DNA of 64,000 nucleotides from Parapristionchus giblindavisi (taxonomy: Eukaryota > Nematoda > Chromadorea > Rhabditida > Diplogasteridae), in assembly GCA_943737045.1 (NCBI GenBank), contig CALSFV010000474.1, forward strand, positions 1 through 64,000, in the 5' to 3' direction. Shown here piece by piece: positions 48,332-61,696 of this stretch. The notes beneath the pieces were generated by a model, which ran no database searches, was not told the origin of the DNA, and worked only from the letters and a program-made list of their open reading frames with translations. Both the position numbers and the translations under genes were made by a program. Numbering within the stretch: position 1 is the stretch's first letter; each line of letters starts with the position of its first letter.

Positions 48332-49991
48332 CACGGGTCTCCTGTAAAAGTGTAGCAAAAACGGCCGGTTTTGCCACTAGGAAAAATTTTTTGTCTCCGA
48401 TTTCGATGAAAGTCGGTTAGTGGGTGTGGTTGGGTGGCATGAGAAGGCCTAGCCACTTGATTTGGCCAAAATTGCAGATTATCGATTTTTTGTGATCTAC
48501 CCTGAAAATGATCATAACTCGGTTCATTTTCATCGTACAACGAGCTGATAGGTGTCATTCGAACCGTATTCGAATGCTCTTCAAAAAAGTTGTTTATGAC
48601 CCGATCGCTGATATGTCGTCTTCAGGGCGAAAAACGCGAAAATCAAATTTTTTTCCCAAAAATGTGACCTGTTCTCGAAAATTTTCTCTTGGGATCATCC
48701 GTATTATTGCACAAATTATGTCTTCAAACCATGCACGATATCCCTATATAGTTCATTGCTCGTATCTCTTGGCCCGGAAGGTCGATTACTAGATAGCTAC
48801 TGGACTTAGTCGATTTTTAGCACTTTCCGTTTTTTGATCGTATCTCACTTCAAAGTTGTCCAAATACCTTTTCAAAAACATAGAAATGATTCTCTCGAAA
48901 AGGAGATTAAAGAGGTTTTTATTGTCTAAATTGCTATACCAAGCCGTTTTCGAGTTATCAAAGAAAATTGCTCCAATTTAGTGTTTTCACCGCTTTCATG
49001 TGTTGAACTGTGTTGATGTGTCGCGGATGCTTTGGTGCATGCTCGTATTCCTTCGAAATGGAACCGATTCCGACTCCTTGCTGAACCTCCTCGAGCATTC
49101 TCTTGTACAGTCCAAAGGCGAAATCCATTATGGACACTCTCTCGGGTCTAATCTTGTGCTCTCCTCTATCCCAGTGACACTCGAGGTTCCAGTGAAGGAG
49201 GAAAGGACTTATCAACTACCCTCGCATTTGACCAGCGATGTTGATATCTGCACAATATTTGCTCAATTATATAACAGTTTATAATGTGGAGTAAACATAT
49301 TTGTAGAATTGACTGCATTCTCTGTTCAACACATGAAAGCGGTGAAAACACTAAATTGGAGCAATTTTCTTTGATAACTCGAAAACGGCTTGGTATAGCA
49401 ATTTAGACAATAAAAACCTCTTTAATCTCCTTTTCGAGAGAATCATTTCTATGTTTTTGAAAAGGTATTTGGACAACTTTGAAGTGAGATACGATCAAAA
49501 AACGGAAAGTGCTAAAAATCGACTAAGTCCAGTAGCTATCTAGTAATCGACCTTCCGGGCCAAGAGATACGAGCAATGAACTATATAGGGATATCGTGCA
49601 TGGTTTGAAGACATAATTTGTGCAATAATACGGATGATCCCAAGAGAAAATTTTCGAGAACAGGTCACATTTTTGGGAAAAAAATTTGATTTTCGCGTTT
49701 TTCGCCCTGAAGACGACATATCAGCGATCGGGTCATAAACAACTTTTTTGAAGAGCATTCGAATACGGTTCGAATGACACCTATCAGCTCGTTGTACGAT
49801 GAAAATGAACCGAGTTATGATCATTTTCAGGGTAGATCACAAAAAATCGATAATCTGCAATTTTGGCCAAATCAAGTGGCTAGGCCTTCTCATGCCACCC
49901 AACCACACCCACTAACCGACTTTCATCGAAATCGGAGACAAAAAATTTTTCCTAGTGGCAGGCGTTGCTACACTTTTACCGGAGACCCGTG
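48332..49991. mobile_element. 1.66-kb foldback element with nearly identical arms and a GC-richer captured-looking core
   Basis: Arms 48332-49008 and 49324-49991 are inverted copies. A 285-nt stretch in each arm (48508-48792 and 49540-49824) encodes the same 94 codons, so the arms are essentially identical there. The ends are CACGGGTCTCC / GGAGACCCGTG, flanked by ATAA on both sides (possible 4-bp target duplication). The left end has an extra ~13 bp (AAACGGCCGGTTT region) absent from the right. The 313-bp loop is GC-richer and is open on the minus strand (see findings). Confidence 0.85.
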
Positions 49992-50111
49992 ATAAGAGAC
50001 AATAGGCAAGTATTGATTAGAAATAAAAAGACTGGGATTAATAATAACAGGGATAGAATATAACAAAAATGCTACTATATGTATGTATATATATTAAGCT
50101 ATGAATAATAT
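49992..50111. other. Short spacer after the foldback element
   Basis: AT-rich, presumably the FUT8 3' UTR. No feature. Confidence 0.4.
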
Positions 50112-53100
50112 CTATAGAGGAGGAAGAGCAGAAAAGTCAACGATACGCCAATTCTCACGGACCTTAATTATATTATATTTAACTGAATATTAATATGAAT
50201 AAACTTACTTTATAAGAAGGATATAATCCAACTTTATTTGTTCTTCTATTAGTTCCTTTAGAGAATCCATCCCAATGATTACCAGCTATTCCTATGACGT
50301 CACCAATCTATAACGAATTCAATCAATACTCTTATCTATCAATCAATACTCTTGTCAATCAATCAATAGCCTTATCAATCAATCAATATCCTTTTAAATA
50401 AATCAATAGCCTTATCAATCAATCAATAGCCTTATAAATCAATAAATAACCTTATCAATCAATCAATAATCTAACCTCCAAATCTATTTGTTGATCATTC
50501 TCTGCTACATGCCGTTCAATGGCGACTTGTTCATGAGCTATAATCGATAATCGATTGATTATGAATGATCTACTATAATATTGATTACCTTGTTGTCCAC
50601 CATAGTAGTATATATCATCAAGAGAATGGAATTCATTTCCAATAGCTTGTCTTCTAACTTGCATTAATTCATATCCCATTCGACATACCTTCAATCAATC
50701 ATTCATACCGTATACTATATAATATTGATTGATTGATTACCTGACTAGAGAATGTACAAACAAGATGAGAACAATGAGATAATAATTGAATATCAGTGAT
50801 TACTCCAAGTAATGATGAATCAGTATATCTATAATATATTAACTTAATCATTATATATCTTTATAGTCGTTAACCATACCTACTATCCAATTGAGCTGTA
50901 TTAGCATTCTCAATATCTCCGTAAACTTGATATTTGGGATACCTGAATTAGAATTATGGATTAATGAATGAATCAATAAGTCATACTTTTCTTTAGCTTC
51001 TTTGATAACAGTCGGATCATCGCTAGCGATGTAAACTTTTCGTTCTATTTCTTTTTCTTCTTTTCGTTCTAATACTCTGAAGTAAATCTGAAATATATTA
51101 ATATTATTGAATGATTGAATATTATCTATGAATACCTCAGTCCATTCCATATATTCTTCAAGAGAATGGAAAGCAGCTTCAGTTCCTACTTTATCTGTTC
51201 GTCTGATTTGTAATCCAACTATTTCACCTATAATTAATAAGATTCTATTATCAAATACATTCTTGAAGAAAGAAGACTTTTTGTGAAGAAGAAAGGACAT
51301 TAGTTATCCTTCTTCTTCTCTCTATTCATCTTTTATAACTTTCAATGTCTCTTTCTTCCTCTATGGTCATCCATGGTCATTTCATGGTTCTCATAGATAC
51401 GAAAGAGTACTCAAACATAGAAATAGTCAGTGTCTGTTAGTACCTCCATATATTCATCTCTTCTATACCTTCTTCTTCATGATCTACTCTATATTACTAC
51501 TTATTCTATTCATTCATCTATCAGGTATCATATCTTATCATTCAATTATATCATAATGAATCTATCTATAGATGAACTCCAATGTAATGTAGTCAATACA
51601 ATACAAGGAATATCAACAATGTCATGTCCCTCAAATGTTAATCAATGTATGAAGTTTACTTGTGATCTCAATGGAAGTAAGTATTCATCTATCTATTCAT
51701 TCATTCATTCATTCATTCATTCATTAATTCATTCTTATAGTGGATAATGTATATAAAGGATGTAATGATCTAAATAATCCACCTATATCATGTCTTCAAC
51801 TAATGAATAATTGTATGTCTATGAATGGAAAGGGAAAATGTAGTACATGTTATGGTGATTATTGTAATTCATCAATGTATTCATCTATTCTATCTATATT
51901 ACTTATACCTTTACTCTTACTTTTATTCTAATGTTCTCTATTCTATTCTCAAGACCTCTTTTATTACTCTAAATCTTTCATCTTTTCTATCACAATCATT
52001 CCATTATGTGTATTCTCTTCAATTAACCTTAATAAACTAATAACTAATATGAATACAAACCTTTTCCAAATGGAATCTTTTCTATCTTTGAATCGAGATG
52101 TTTTTGAAGTTCTTCATTGCTTCTCATTAGATACCATAGAAACTGAAATATGATAATGGATTAATCTATTTCATATTTAACTTTAGTTAATAGATAATGA
52201 ATGAATAACCTGTCCAACAAAGAACACAGAAGGATTGGAATGATATTGTAATAGTTGATTACTAATAGAAGAAGGAAATGAAAGAGGAAGAGTATGAGGT
52301 AGTATTCTTAGACTATCAACAATAGGTAATGATACAATACGTGATGATGATTCCTTTTCATATCCAATTGGATTATCATTCTGAAATAATTAGTTATTTT
52401 TATACTATAATCATTATTATTCAATTAATTATTCCAGACTAACAAAAGTATAATGTCCCAAAATTATTTCTGTATCTAACTCTTAAAGGGAGCGTGTCCT
52501 CTCTCAATGGCCTCTTCATAACGCACACTATTTTTCTGTTCTCTAACAACGAGAGAGCGTAGAGCGTTGAATAGACCATTGACAAAGGTGTCAGCCCCTT
52601 TGATAAGTTCATTCATTATATCAAGATATTAATTCATAGTATAATCATTCTTATAATTTCTTAATCAACACCCACACTCGTGATAGTATTAGAAAACCTT
52701 CATGAGTGAGTAGTAATAAAGTATTGAGAATGACTTTACTACTACTATATCCTATTATCTTCACTTAATCTCTTGATATAAGTCTTCACTTACTCCTATT
52801 GCATCTTTTGCACTACATGAAGAAACAGGAAGAAACGTTGATAACCATCCTTTGCGAGAATATCTGACATAACTAATATTCATTTCATTTAATAATAAAT
52901 AAATATAATCGTAACCTCCATTCTTTTCCATCTCCTTCTAGAATAAGTGTTCTTCCTTCACCAAAAGCAACTATGAAACAGTATGCAACATGATGAAGTT
53001 GACATCCAAATCCACATTGTTTATCCAAATTACACATTAAGATTCTAAATTATAATCTTAATCATTTGATCTTTCCCGAGAAAAACTTCTTCCAAACGAA

Positions 53101-54810
53101 AGAAATTGTTTGGCTTGAACAATTTCAATTCAAATAAAAACAAATGTATCTTTTCTTAATCTTTCATCGTCAAAACATTTAATTATGAGAATAATCTTAC
53201 TTGGCCTTTGAACAATCGGATGGATTTTGAAGTTTAGAGATCACATTCTTAATTTATTATATGAATAAAAAATACAAGTGGAAAATATTCAATAAATAAA
53301 AAGATAAATTCATGTTCACTTATGAAATAAGTATGATAATAGTATAATATATAATGTAAATTGATAAAAAGTGTATTCGAACCTGTATATGAGTAGTTAT
53401 ATTAGCCAATGATTTCTTTCTCCAATCTTCAGCTTTATCTACAGCGGAAAATTGGGAAGAAACACCAAGAAGGGATATTAACTGAAAAATATCTAATCAA
53501 TAATTATATCAATTTAAATTGTTATAAGTTACTTCAAGATTCAAGCTGCTAATAATATTAAAATAATATATTAATAGCTCTAACCTGATCTTCAATATGT
53601 TTAGCTGATTCTTTTCTATTAACTTTATCATCTACAATATATTTCTTGACATAATAAAATGCTTCCCATATCCTATCATCCAATTCTCGCCTTAATAAAA
53701 ACAATACATTATTTATTTTATATATTCATATTTATTATCAATGACTTATTTTTTCGTTGATTGGAAACCTCGAAATACAATACATCTCCGTCGAGTATTA
53801 AACTCATTTGCCCCCATTATTTATTTCATTTAAATATTTTTTCGATTCTCAAAATTTGAATCGTTAGCATCAACGATATCAAATACTTTTTATCATTACT
53901 CTTTGCATAACAAAAATTGTTTAAAAAACTTTTTTTCCATAAATGTCATCGACAAATGAATTTTGAACAGAAAAAATTAAGATTAAAATTAAGCGTGGAA
54001 TATTACAAATTCAAAAGCTACAGTACTCCCATCCATTTTCGGACCAGCTTGTTTCGTGTTTTAGCCAATTTTTGCAGCAACGAAATCTCTGTTTTTGATA
54101 TCACTGATACTCACGATTAAGATTTTGAGAACGGAAAAATATTCATACACAGAGGAAAAGGGAGTAAAGGAGAACTCGAAAGAGCTGTATTGTATAAACT
54201 CCATACCTTTTTTCTTCATGATCTTTAGAATATAACAATTCCTTTTTATTCTCTTCATTCAATGGTTTTATTGTCTCTTTCTGTTTCCATTCTGATAATT
54301 TCTCTTCTCTTTTCTTTTGTTGTAAGATTTCTTTCAATAATCGTTCATTTTCTCGATGTTCTTTCTTCTCTTCGTCAGCTAATTCCTGTAAAAGATCAAA
54401 GATCAATCATTCACAAAGAATTTTCTTATTGATACGACAAAGTATAAAAAGAATATCGGAGATGTCAATGAATAGAATGAATATATAATGAATGAATACC
54501 TTCAACTTCTTATTTTGTTCTTTTAGATCATAGATTCCATCAACAGCTAATCGGAGTTTCTCTACTAATCCTTCATCTATCACATCTATAAAGATACATA
54601 CTAGTCATTCATATATCTCCCTCTCCCTCTCCTTCCCTTCATCGCTACATTTCTCTCCCTCATTCTCTCCCAATCACTCTCATAAAGTACAAAGTGAAAT
54701 AATAACATGAGCAAACCTCTTTTCTGTACATAATATAGATTAGATGAGAAGTATATCAAAGCTATAACCCATGTGAAGATTGCTATGACTGCTAGATTCC
54801 TCATTCCCAT
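50112..54810 (-). CDS. FUT8: Alpha-1,6-fucosyltransferase (core fucosyltransferase)
   Basis: Eighteen exons from ATG 54810 to TAG 50112-50114 sum to 1719 nt, 572 residues (the human enzyme has 575). Type II Golgi layout: cytoplasmic MGMR, membrane anchor [20 protein letters not shown], coiled-coil stem (residues ~32-120), catalytic GT23 domain and C-terminal SH3. Diagnostic blocks: [50 protein letters not shown] (donor-binding Arg pair intact), [48 protein letters not shown], and SH3 [17 protein letters not shown] ending GLYPSYK. It transfers fucose from GDP-fucose to the innermost GlcNAc of N-glycans. Where vertebrates have V-H-V-R-R, this protein has L-Q-I-R-R. An ~830-nt intron (51228-52060) hosts a Ly6-like gene on the opposite strand. 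Confidence 0.95.
51479..51931 (+). CDS. Ly6/uPAR three-finger protein, GPI-anchored, nested in a FUT8 intron
   Basis: Exons 51479-51524, 51572-51676 and 51741-51931 give 113 residues. Signal peptide [15 protein letters not shown]. The mature domain starts ELQCNVV and has ten cysteines (LQC, MSC, QCMKFTC, KGC, SC, NC, KC, TC, YC) ending with [10 protein letters not shown], the C-terminal Cys-Asn of the Ly6 fold. A hydrophobic tail ([15 protein letters not shown]) then reaches the stop directly, as expected for GPI addition. The whole gene lies on the + strand inside a FUT8 (-) intron. Confidence 0.78.
52481..52610. mobile_element. Short hairpin element in a FUT8 intron
   Basis: Imperfect inverted ends: CTTAAAGGGAGCGTGTCC and CTCAATGG on the left pair with CCATTGA, AAGGTGTCAGCCCCTTTGATAAG on the right. 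Locally GC-rich. The ends resemble those of the hairpin element at 24963-25082. Confidence 0.5.
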
Positions 54811-56390
54811 TCTGAAGTCATGATGATGATTATAATGGAATAGAGGGATATATGAGAGGAAGAGGGAGAAGAGATGGATAACAATGGAGAGAGAGGGAGA
54901 GGGAGAGGGAGAGGGAGAGGGAGAGGGAGAGGGAGAGGGAGAGGGAGAGGGAGAGGGAGAGGGAGAGGGGGAGGGAGAGGGAGGCTTATAGTTGTGACAG
55001 ATTGTAGAATGGATAGTGTAAGAGGAGAAGGATGAATTAACGATCAAAATATAGAATTCATTCTAGTCATACAATAATATCAAAAAGATTTTATTGCTAC
55101 ACAAAATAGAATAATATTAACTGATATTGGAAAAGAATGGAATGGAAGTCCAATATAAGGCCTTTGATAGATGGAGAAGTAGATAGAGATATTGATTATG
55201 AGAATGAATAGATGAGAAGAAATAGTCATGGTTGAATGGATTAGTGATTGAATATCATTATGATGGTGGTATACTGATATATGGAACAATGGGGTGGGGA
55301 GGTAGAAAGAGAGGGAGAGTGAGGGGGAGAGGTAGAGGGAGAGGGAGAGGGAGAAGTAGAGGTAGAGGGAGAGAGGAGAGGCAGAGGGAGAGAGGAGGAT
55401 TTGCAAGATGTGGGAGGGCGAACAACGTCGTCCGAATGGAAATGGGACTAGAAATTGGAGTCCCTCTCTCTCTCTCTCTTCTCTGTCTCTCCCTCTAGCA
55501 GCTGTCTATAGTAAGAGTGGTAGAGATGACAGAGTAGAAGACAGAGTCAGAGACGCAGACACATCCAAATCAATTGCTTCTCCCTCTTATAACCATTTTA
55601 TAATCTAGAATATGATATCTCGATTGGAATATGATAGGTTACGGTAGATGGAGGAGTACTGTAGAAGGAGGAGTCAAAGAAAGATCTGATTGGATAGAGA
55701 AGTGACCTTGGTGACAGTTGTGCATACATTGGAAGAAGAAGAAGAAGATGATGAGTACGGTAGATGAAATGAATATTCAATTGTATTGATTGATTAGAAA
55801 TCAATGAGAAATGAAGAAATAATAATAGAATACACTCTTATCATATAGATATAGTCTCACTCTATCTATCAATCTATAATATACATTCTCTCCCTCTCTC
55901 TCCCCTCTCTCCCTCTCCCTCTCTCTCCCTCTCCCTCTCTCTCCCTCTCCCTCTCCCCCTCTCCCTCTCTCTCCCCTCTCTCCCTCTCCCTCTCTCTCCC
56001 TCTCCCTCTCTCTCCCTCTCCCTCTCTCTCCCTCTCCCTCTCCCTCCCTCTCTTTCTCCCTCCAAATCATGAATCTATTCTGTACCTTTCTGTTTCTATT
56101 TCTCTTATACAAATTTGTTCCCGCCAAAAGTGAAGTTGAGTCATATTGGTTTAAATGGTGAAAATATGATGGAATAGAATGAGGAAGATGACGGAGAAGG
56201 AGGGGAATAGGGAGGGAGAGGGGGGAGAGGGAGGGAGAGGGAGAGGGAGGGAGGCAGAGGAGAAGGAGGAGGGAGAGAGAGGGGAGAAGAAGAGAGAGAG
56301 GGGGAGAGTGGAGAGGGAGGGAAGCAGGGGGCTTATTGTATACCAGTGATTATTAGTGGTAATGAATGTGCTCAAGTGCATGGATCCTCC
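54811..56390. other. Intergenic region, purine/pyrimidine repeats
   Basis: GAGAGG array at 54890-54985, GAGAGG/GTAGAG mix at 55305-55400, CT array at 55885-56060, GA-rich at 56200-56330. Between them is AT-rich sequence without convincing exons. Likely contains the FUT8 promoter at its left edge. Confidence 0.6.
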
Positions 56391-56395
56391 AGAGA

Positions 56396-57045
56396 GAGAG
56401 AGAGAGGGAGAGATAGAAGGAGAGGGAGAGATAGAAGGAGAGGGAGAGATAGAAGGAGAGGGAGAGATAGAAGGAGAGGGAGAGATAGAAGGAGAGGGAG
56501 AGATAGAAGGAGAGGGAGAGATAGAAGGAGAGGGAGAGATAGAAGGAGAGGGAGAGATAGAAGGAGAGGGAGAGATAGAAGGAGAGGGAGAGATAGAAGG
56601 AGAGGGAGAGATAGAAGGAGAGGGAGAGATAGAAGGAGAGGGAGAGATAGAAGGAGAGGGAGAGATAGAAGGAGAGGGAGAGATAGAAGGAGAGGGAGAG
56701 ATAGAAGGAGAGGGAGAGATAGAAGGAGAGGGAGAGATAGAAGGAGAGGGAGAGATAGAAGGAGAGGGAGAGATAGAAGGAGAGGGAGAGATAGAAGGAG
56801 AGGGAGAGATAGAAGGAGAGGGAGAGATAGAAGGAGAGGGAGAGATAGAAGGAGAGGGAGAGATAGAAGGAGAGGGAGAGATAGAAGGAGAGGGAGAGAT
56901 AGAAGGAGAGGGAGAGATAGAAGGAGAGGGAGACATAGAAGGAGAGGGAGAGATAGAAGGAGAGGGAGAGATAGAAGGAGAGGGAGAGATAGAAGGAGAG
57001 GGAGAGATAGAAGGAGAGGGAGAGATAGAAGGAGAGGGAGAGATT
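56396..57045. repeat. 18-bp satellite, about 35 nearly perfect copies
   Basis: Unit GAGAGGGAGAGATAGAAG repeated without length change. One internal variant (GACATAG near 56933) and a changed last unit (GATTGAAG). Because 18 is divisible by 3 and the unit has no stop in several frames, it produces long spurious ORFs on both strands. Confidence 0.97.
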
Positions 57046-58232
57046 GAAGAGGGACATAAAGAGATCATCCCGAATCTTGAGAATAGACAATTAGAATGAG
57101 ATAATGAGATAGATTGTATGATGAAGAAGGAGAAGGAAGTAGAGTCATGTATATTGTGATTGTTGATAGATATGGATTATGATGGAGAGGGAGAAGGAGA
57201 GGGAGAGGGAGAGGGAGAGGGAGAGGGTTTGTGAGAGGGAGGGGAAGGGAGGGGGGGAAGGAGAGGGAGAGGGAGATCGGATAGGAGGGAGAGGGAAAAG
57301 GAGAAGGAGAGGGAGAGGGAGAGGGAGAGGGAGAGGGAGAAATTGTAGATGAACGACGTGGCAACATATATTTCTCTATCGAATATAGGGAGAATAGTAG
57401 TTATTGTGAAGAAGAATGAAATTGTTCAATTGATATATTCAAAATAATGAAAGATATATGGATATATGTATAGTATTCTTTATTATTCATTATGATATTG
57501 TTCATATCAGACGATATTCTTACGAATAGATTATTTATGGCTTTTCCTTACAAGTACTCTACTACAAATGCAAAGTTTGAGTGAATAAATTATTTCTGAT
57601 TCACAATTCCATGCATGATCATACATGGTCATTCATGATTATTTATCATTCCTTGATCTTGCATGGAAGCTAAGATTCAATGGACGGATAATCCATGGAT
57701 AATTCGAGTATATTCCATGTTCCTTCGTGAACATGAATGACACCTGAACGAAGATTATTGGAACTAAAGACGAATTGAATTTTCAGTTATTGATTTTCAT
57801 TAATGATTAATCAAATCTATTGAGCTTAAACTCGAGGTATCAAATCAAAGATATTAACAATCTAATCTAAACTATTGTAAATGCCCAATCATCATGTTAG
57901 CTTGATTCCTTCAGTTATAATTTGATATTCCTTTGATGGGAGTCAAAACAGGAGGATCTTCTTATTCACTAGATCTATACTTCAGCATTTTATAAGTAAA
58001 CTTCAGTATTAAAGACGACAATCGAATTGGAAAATTGATCAATGAAATAACTGACGAAAAGAAACCGTTGTGAGTCCAATAGACTCAATCAAAAATTTCA
58101 AAAGAGGAATGAACTAAACCAAACAGACATAGACAAGGTCAAATGGGGAACTGCTGCACTGAACACACGATAGGCAAAGAAGCATAATAAATAACTTTTT
58201 AATTTAAAAAAAATAAAAATAAAAAGTATGCC
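57046..58232. other. Intergenic region
   Basis: GAGAGG tracts at about 57180-57340, then about 900 bases of AT-rich unique sequence with no exon chain seen. An AT-rich stretch with a poly-A run (58203-58225) precedes the tRNA's 3' end. Confidence 0.45.
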
Positions 58233-58305
58233 AGCCCGATGCGGGGCTCGAACCCGCGACAGCCAGATTAAGAGTCTGGTGCTCTACCGACTGAGCTAAC
58301 CGGGC
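58233..58305 (-). tRNA. tRNA-Lys (CTT)
   Basis: 73 nt, full cloverleaf on the minus strand: acceptor GCCCGGT/ATCGGGC, D arm with GCTC/GAGC, anticodon stem CCAGA/TCTGG with loop CTCTTAA (anticodon CTT), T stem GCGGG/CCCGC with loop TTCGAGC. A T-run follows the 3' end as pol III terminator. Identical in sequence to the copy at 61624-61696. Confidence 0.97.
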
Positions 58306-58769
58306 ACGTCAAGACACGATCGTAGTTACATTTTTGAAACATATGAGCCATATACCACATCAATTTCTATTGCAACGATAACCATTCATTAATCACAAAT
58401 TAGTAAAGTATACGAAATTATGTACATATTCCATATTTTAAATCACTAAAGAACTTATGTTTTGTGTTGAAAGTGTTGAATGTGGAAGAAATAAATATTG
58501 AATAGTAATATTATGTAATCAACGATAAATAAATCTTAAATCTTATTCATTTATCATAATACAACGTTTATTTCGTTTACGACTGAAAAAAGTTCAAAGA
58601 TCAACATGATCAAAGCCGGAAACATATACACCACGGTGTGTTTTCCTACTTTTTACTTCAATGTGAAACGCTGTGCCTCCACTCTTTCCTATTTTACATT
58701 CTTGTTTATGTATCATTTAGTTGTAATTATAGAGTTAATATTTGTTATTGAATATATAATTGAGGTGAT
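58306..58769. other. Spacer between tRNA-Lys and SMIM7
   Basis: AT-rich. Probably holds the tRNA 5' flank and the SMIM7 promoter. Nothing specific seen. Confidence 0.4.
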
Positions 58770-59936
<1,167 letters not shown>

Positions 59937-60711
59937 TATGAATATATTCATTGTTTTGAGTGGAGGACTCGACTGTATATATTACATGATTATATTAACA
60001 TATCATAAATATATTGTATCTATCTATCCTTCTATATATAGACAACAGTGTTCAATGGTTGTTATTTACTTAATAGTATTCTTTTCAGTCTCTTACAACA
60101 ATTCGCTTTTATTGATTACTATAAACTGTCATAAATCAATAAGATTACTGTAGTTTCTGTCATATGTAGATTACTGTATCTTTTCGATTCATAATTGTAC
60201 TATATATGTCGATCAAAGATTATCGTCTTCATTGTTGTATCTCTCATAGATTACACTACATATACTTAAACTAGAATTGATAATATATGATAGATAGACA
60301 TTATATAGGATATTATAGATTGAAGATGAGACATTTTGTCACTTCTTCAATTCAATCTATCCATTATAATGTTTGATCAGCTTCTTTCAATAGAAGAGTT
60401 CAGAATCCTTTTAGTCGAACACTATCCCTCTCCCTCTCCTTCTCCCTCCCTCTCCCTCTGTATTGTCTTTATCTCTACCCCTTAGTATCTCGTGTACTTC
60501 TTTACCTTCTTATCGATCGTTTAGATTCACTTAGGTTCTATTGAGAGAGGCATGGACAGAGAGAGGAAGAGAGGAAGAGGGAGAGGGAGAGAGGAAGGAG
60601 AGGTTGGAGATGGAGAGAACGTGACGTGTTGCTTGTTCATCTTTTACTTCTTCTACTCTACAAAACTTATTCTCGAATATCTCTTCTTCCTGTCAAACAC
60701 TTATGTTATCT

Positions 60712-60868
60712 ACTCTCCCTCTCCCTCTCCCTCTCCCTTTCTCTCCTCTCCCTCTCCCTCTCCCTTTCTCTCCTCTCCCTCTCCCTCTCCCTTTCTCTCC
60801 TCTCCCTCTCCCTCTCCCTTTCTCTCCTCTCCCTCTCCCTCTCCCTTTCTCTCCTCTCCCTCTCCCTC
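60712..60868. repeat. 27-bp CT minisatellite, about 5 copies
   Basis: Unit of CCCTCT blocks closed by CCCTTTCTCTCCTCT, almost identical between copies. Confidence 0.9.
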
Positions 60869-61164
60869 TATATCTCTCCATCATAGAGTCCTTTCCACTC
60901 TTCTTCTTTCTCTTCTCTTCCAATCGATGTCTATAGAAAGAAAGACTTGAGAAAGAGACTGCTAACTCTCTTTCTTCTTCTCTCACGTCGTTCACGACAT
61001 CTACGTCGTCTACTCTCTCCCTCTCCCTCTCCTTCTCATGTCATTTCATATCTAATAGAGTCCTCTCAAGAGGATATATCCCTTCTTCTTCTTCTGAAAC
61101 ATTCCTCCCTTTATCCATATAAACGTCTACTATTTTTCTTCTATTTATTCATTTTCTATTCCTC

Positions 61165-61440
61165 TTTTCAGTCTCTCCCTCTCCCTTTTCAGTCTCTCCC
61201 TCTCCCTTTTCAGTCTCTCCCTCTCCCTTTTCAGTCTCTCCCTCTCCCTTTTCAGTCTCTCCCTCTCCCTTTTCAGTCTCTCCCTCTCCCTTTTCAGTCT
61301 CTCCCTCTCCCTTTTCAGTCTCTCCCTCTCCCTTTTCAGTCTCTCCCTCTCCCTTTTCAGTCTCTCCCTCTCCCTTTTCAGTCTCTCCCTCTCCCTTTTC
61401 AGTCTCTCCCTCTCCCTTTTCAGTCTCTCCCTCTCCCTTT
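61165..61440 (+). repeat. 21-bp minisatellite, about 13 copies
   Basis: Unit CAGTCTCTCCCTCTCCCTTTT plus the next CAG. On the + strand every unit reads as CCCTTTTCAG, a strong match to a 3' splice site. Copies are practically identical. Confidence 0.93.
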
Positions 61441-61623
61441 TATTCTACCTCTCCTTATCCTCTGTTATCCTCTTCTAGTCACTTTCTTCTTTTTTCTCAT
61501 CTTCATTTTCCTTCTCCTCTATCCCTTTTCTTCTCCTTAATTCTTTTTTTTTCTATTTCTTTTCTCATTCCCTCTTTCATTCAATACAACCTATTGACAG
61601 CATTCCCTTCATTCATCACACAT

Positions 61624-61696
61624 GCCCGGTTAGCTCAGTCGGTAGAGCACCAGACTCTTAATCTGGCTGTCGCGGGTTCGAGCCCCGCATCGGGCT
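61624..61696 (+). tRNA. tRNA-Lys (CTT)
   Basis: 73-nt cloverleaf identical to the copy at 58233-58305, in the opposite orientation. The shared sequence continues past the 3' end (GGCATACTTTTT), including the pol III terminator, whereas the 5' flanks differ. Confidence 0.97.

Larger units (their letters stand above)
59937..61623. other. Intergenic region with CT minisatellites
   Basis: AT-rich to about 60400, then pyrimidine-rich. Contains the minisatellites at 60712-60868 and 61165-61440. No convincing genes; long ORFs here are products of the repeats. Confidence 0.6.

Noticed and set aside
48508..49824. Two identical 94-codon ORFs as genes
   Set aside because: They are mirror copies in the arms of the foldback element. 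No codon bias, motif or start context supports a protein.
56151..57099. ORFs of 230-305 codons on both strands
   Set aside because: Translation of an 18-bp satellite; period-6 peptide in every frame and no flanking gene structure.
61165..61440. Regular repeats considered as a CRISPR array
   Set aside because: Repeats are contiguous with no variable spacers, and the host is a eukaryote. The same holds for 32095-32475 and 31419-31839.
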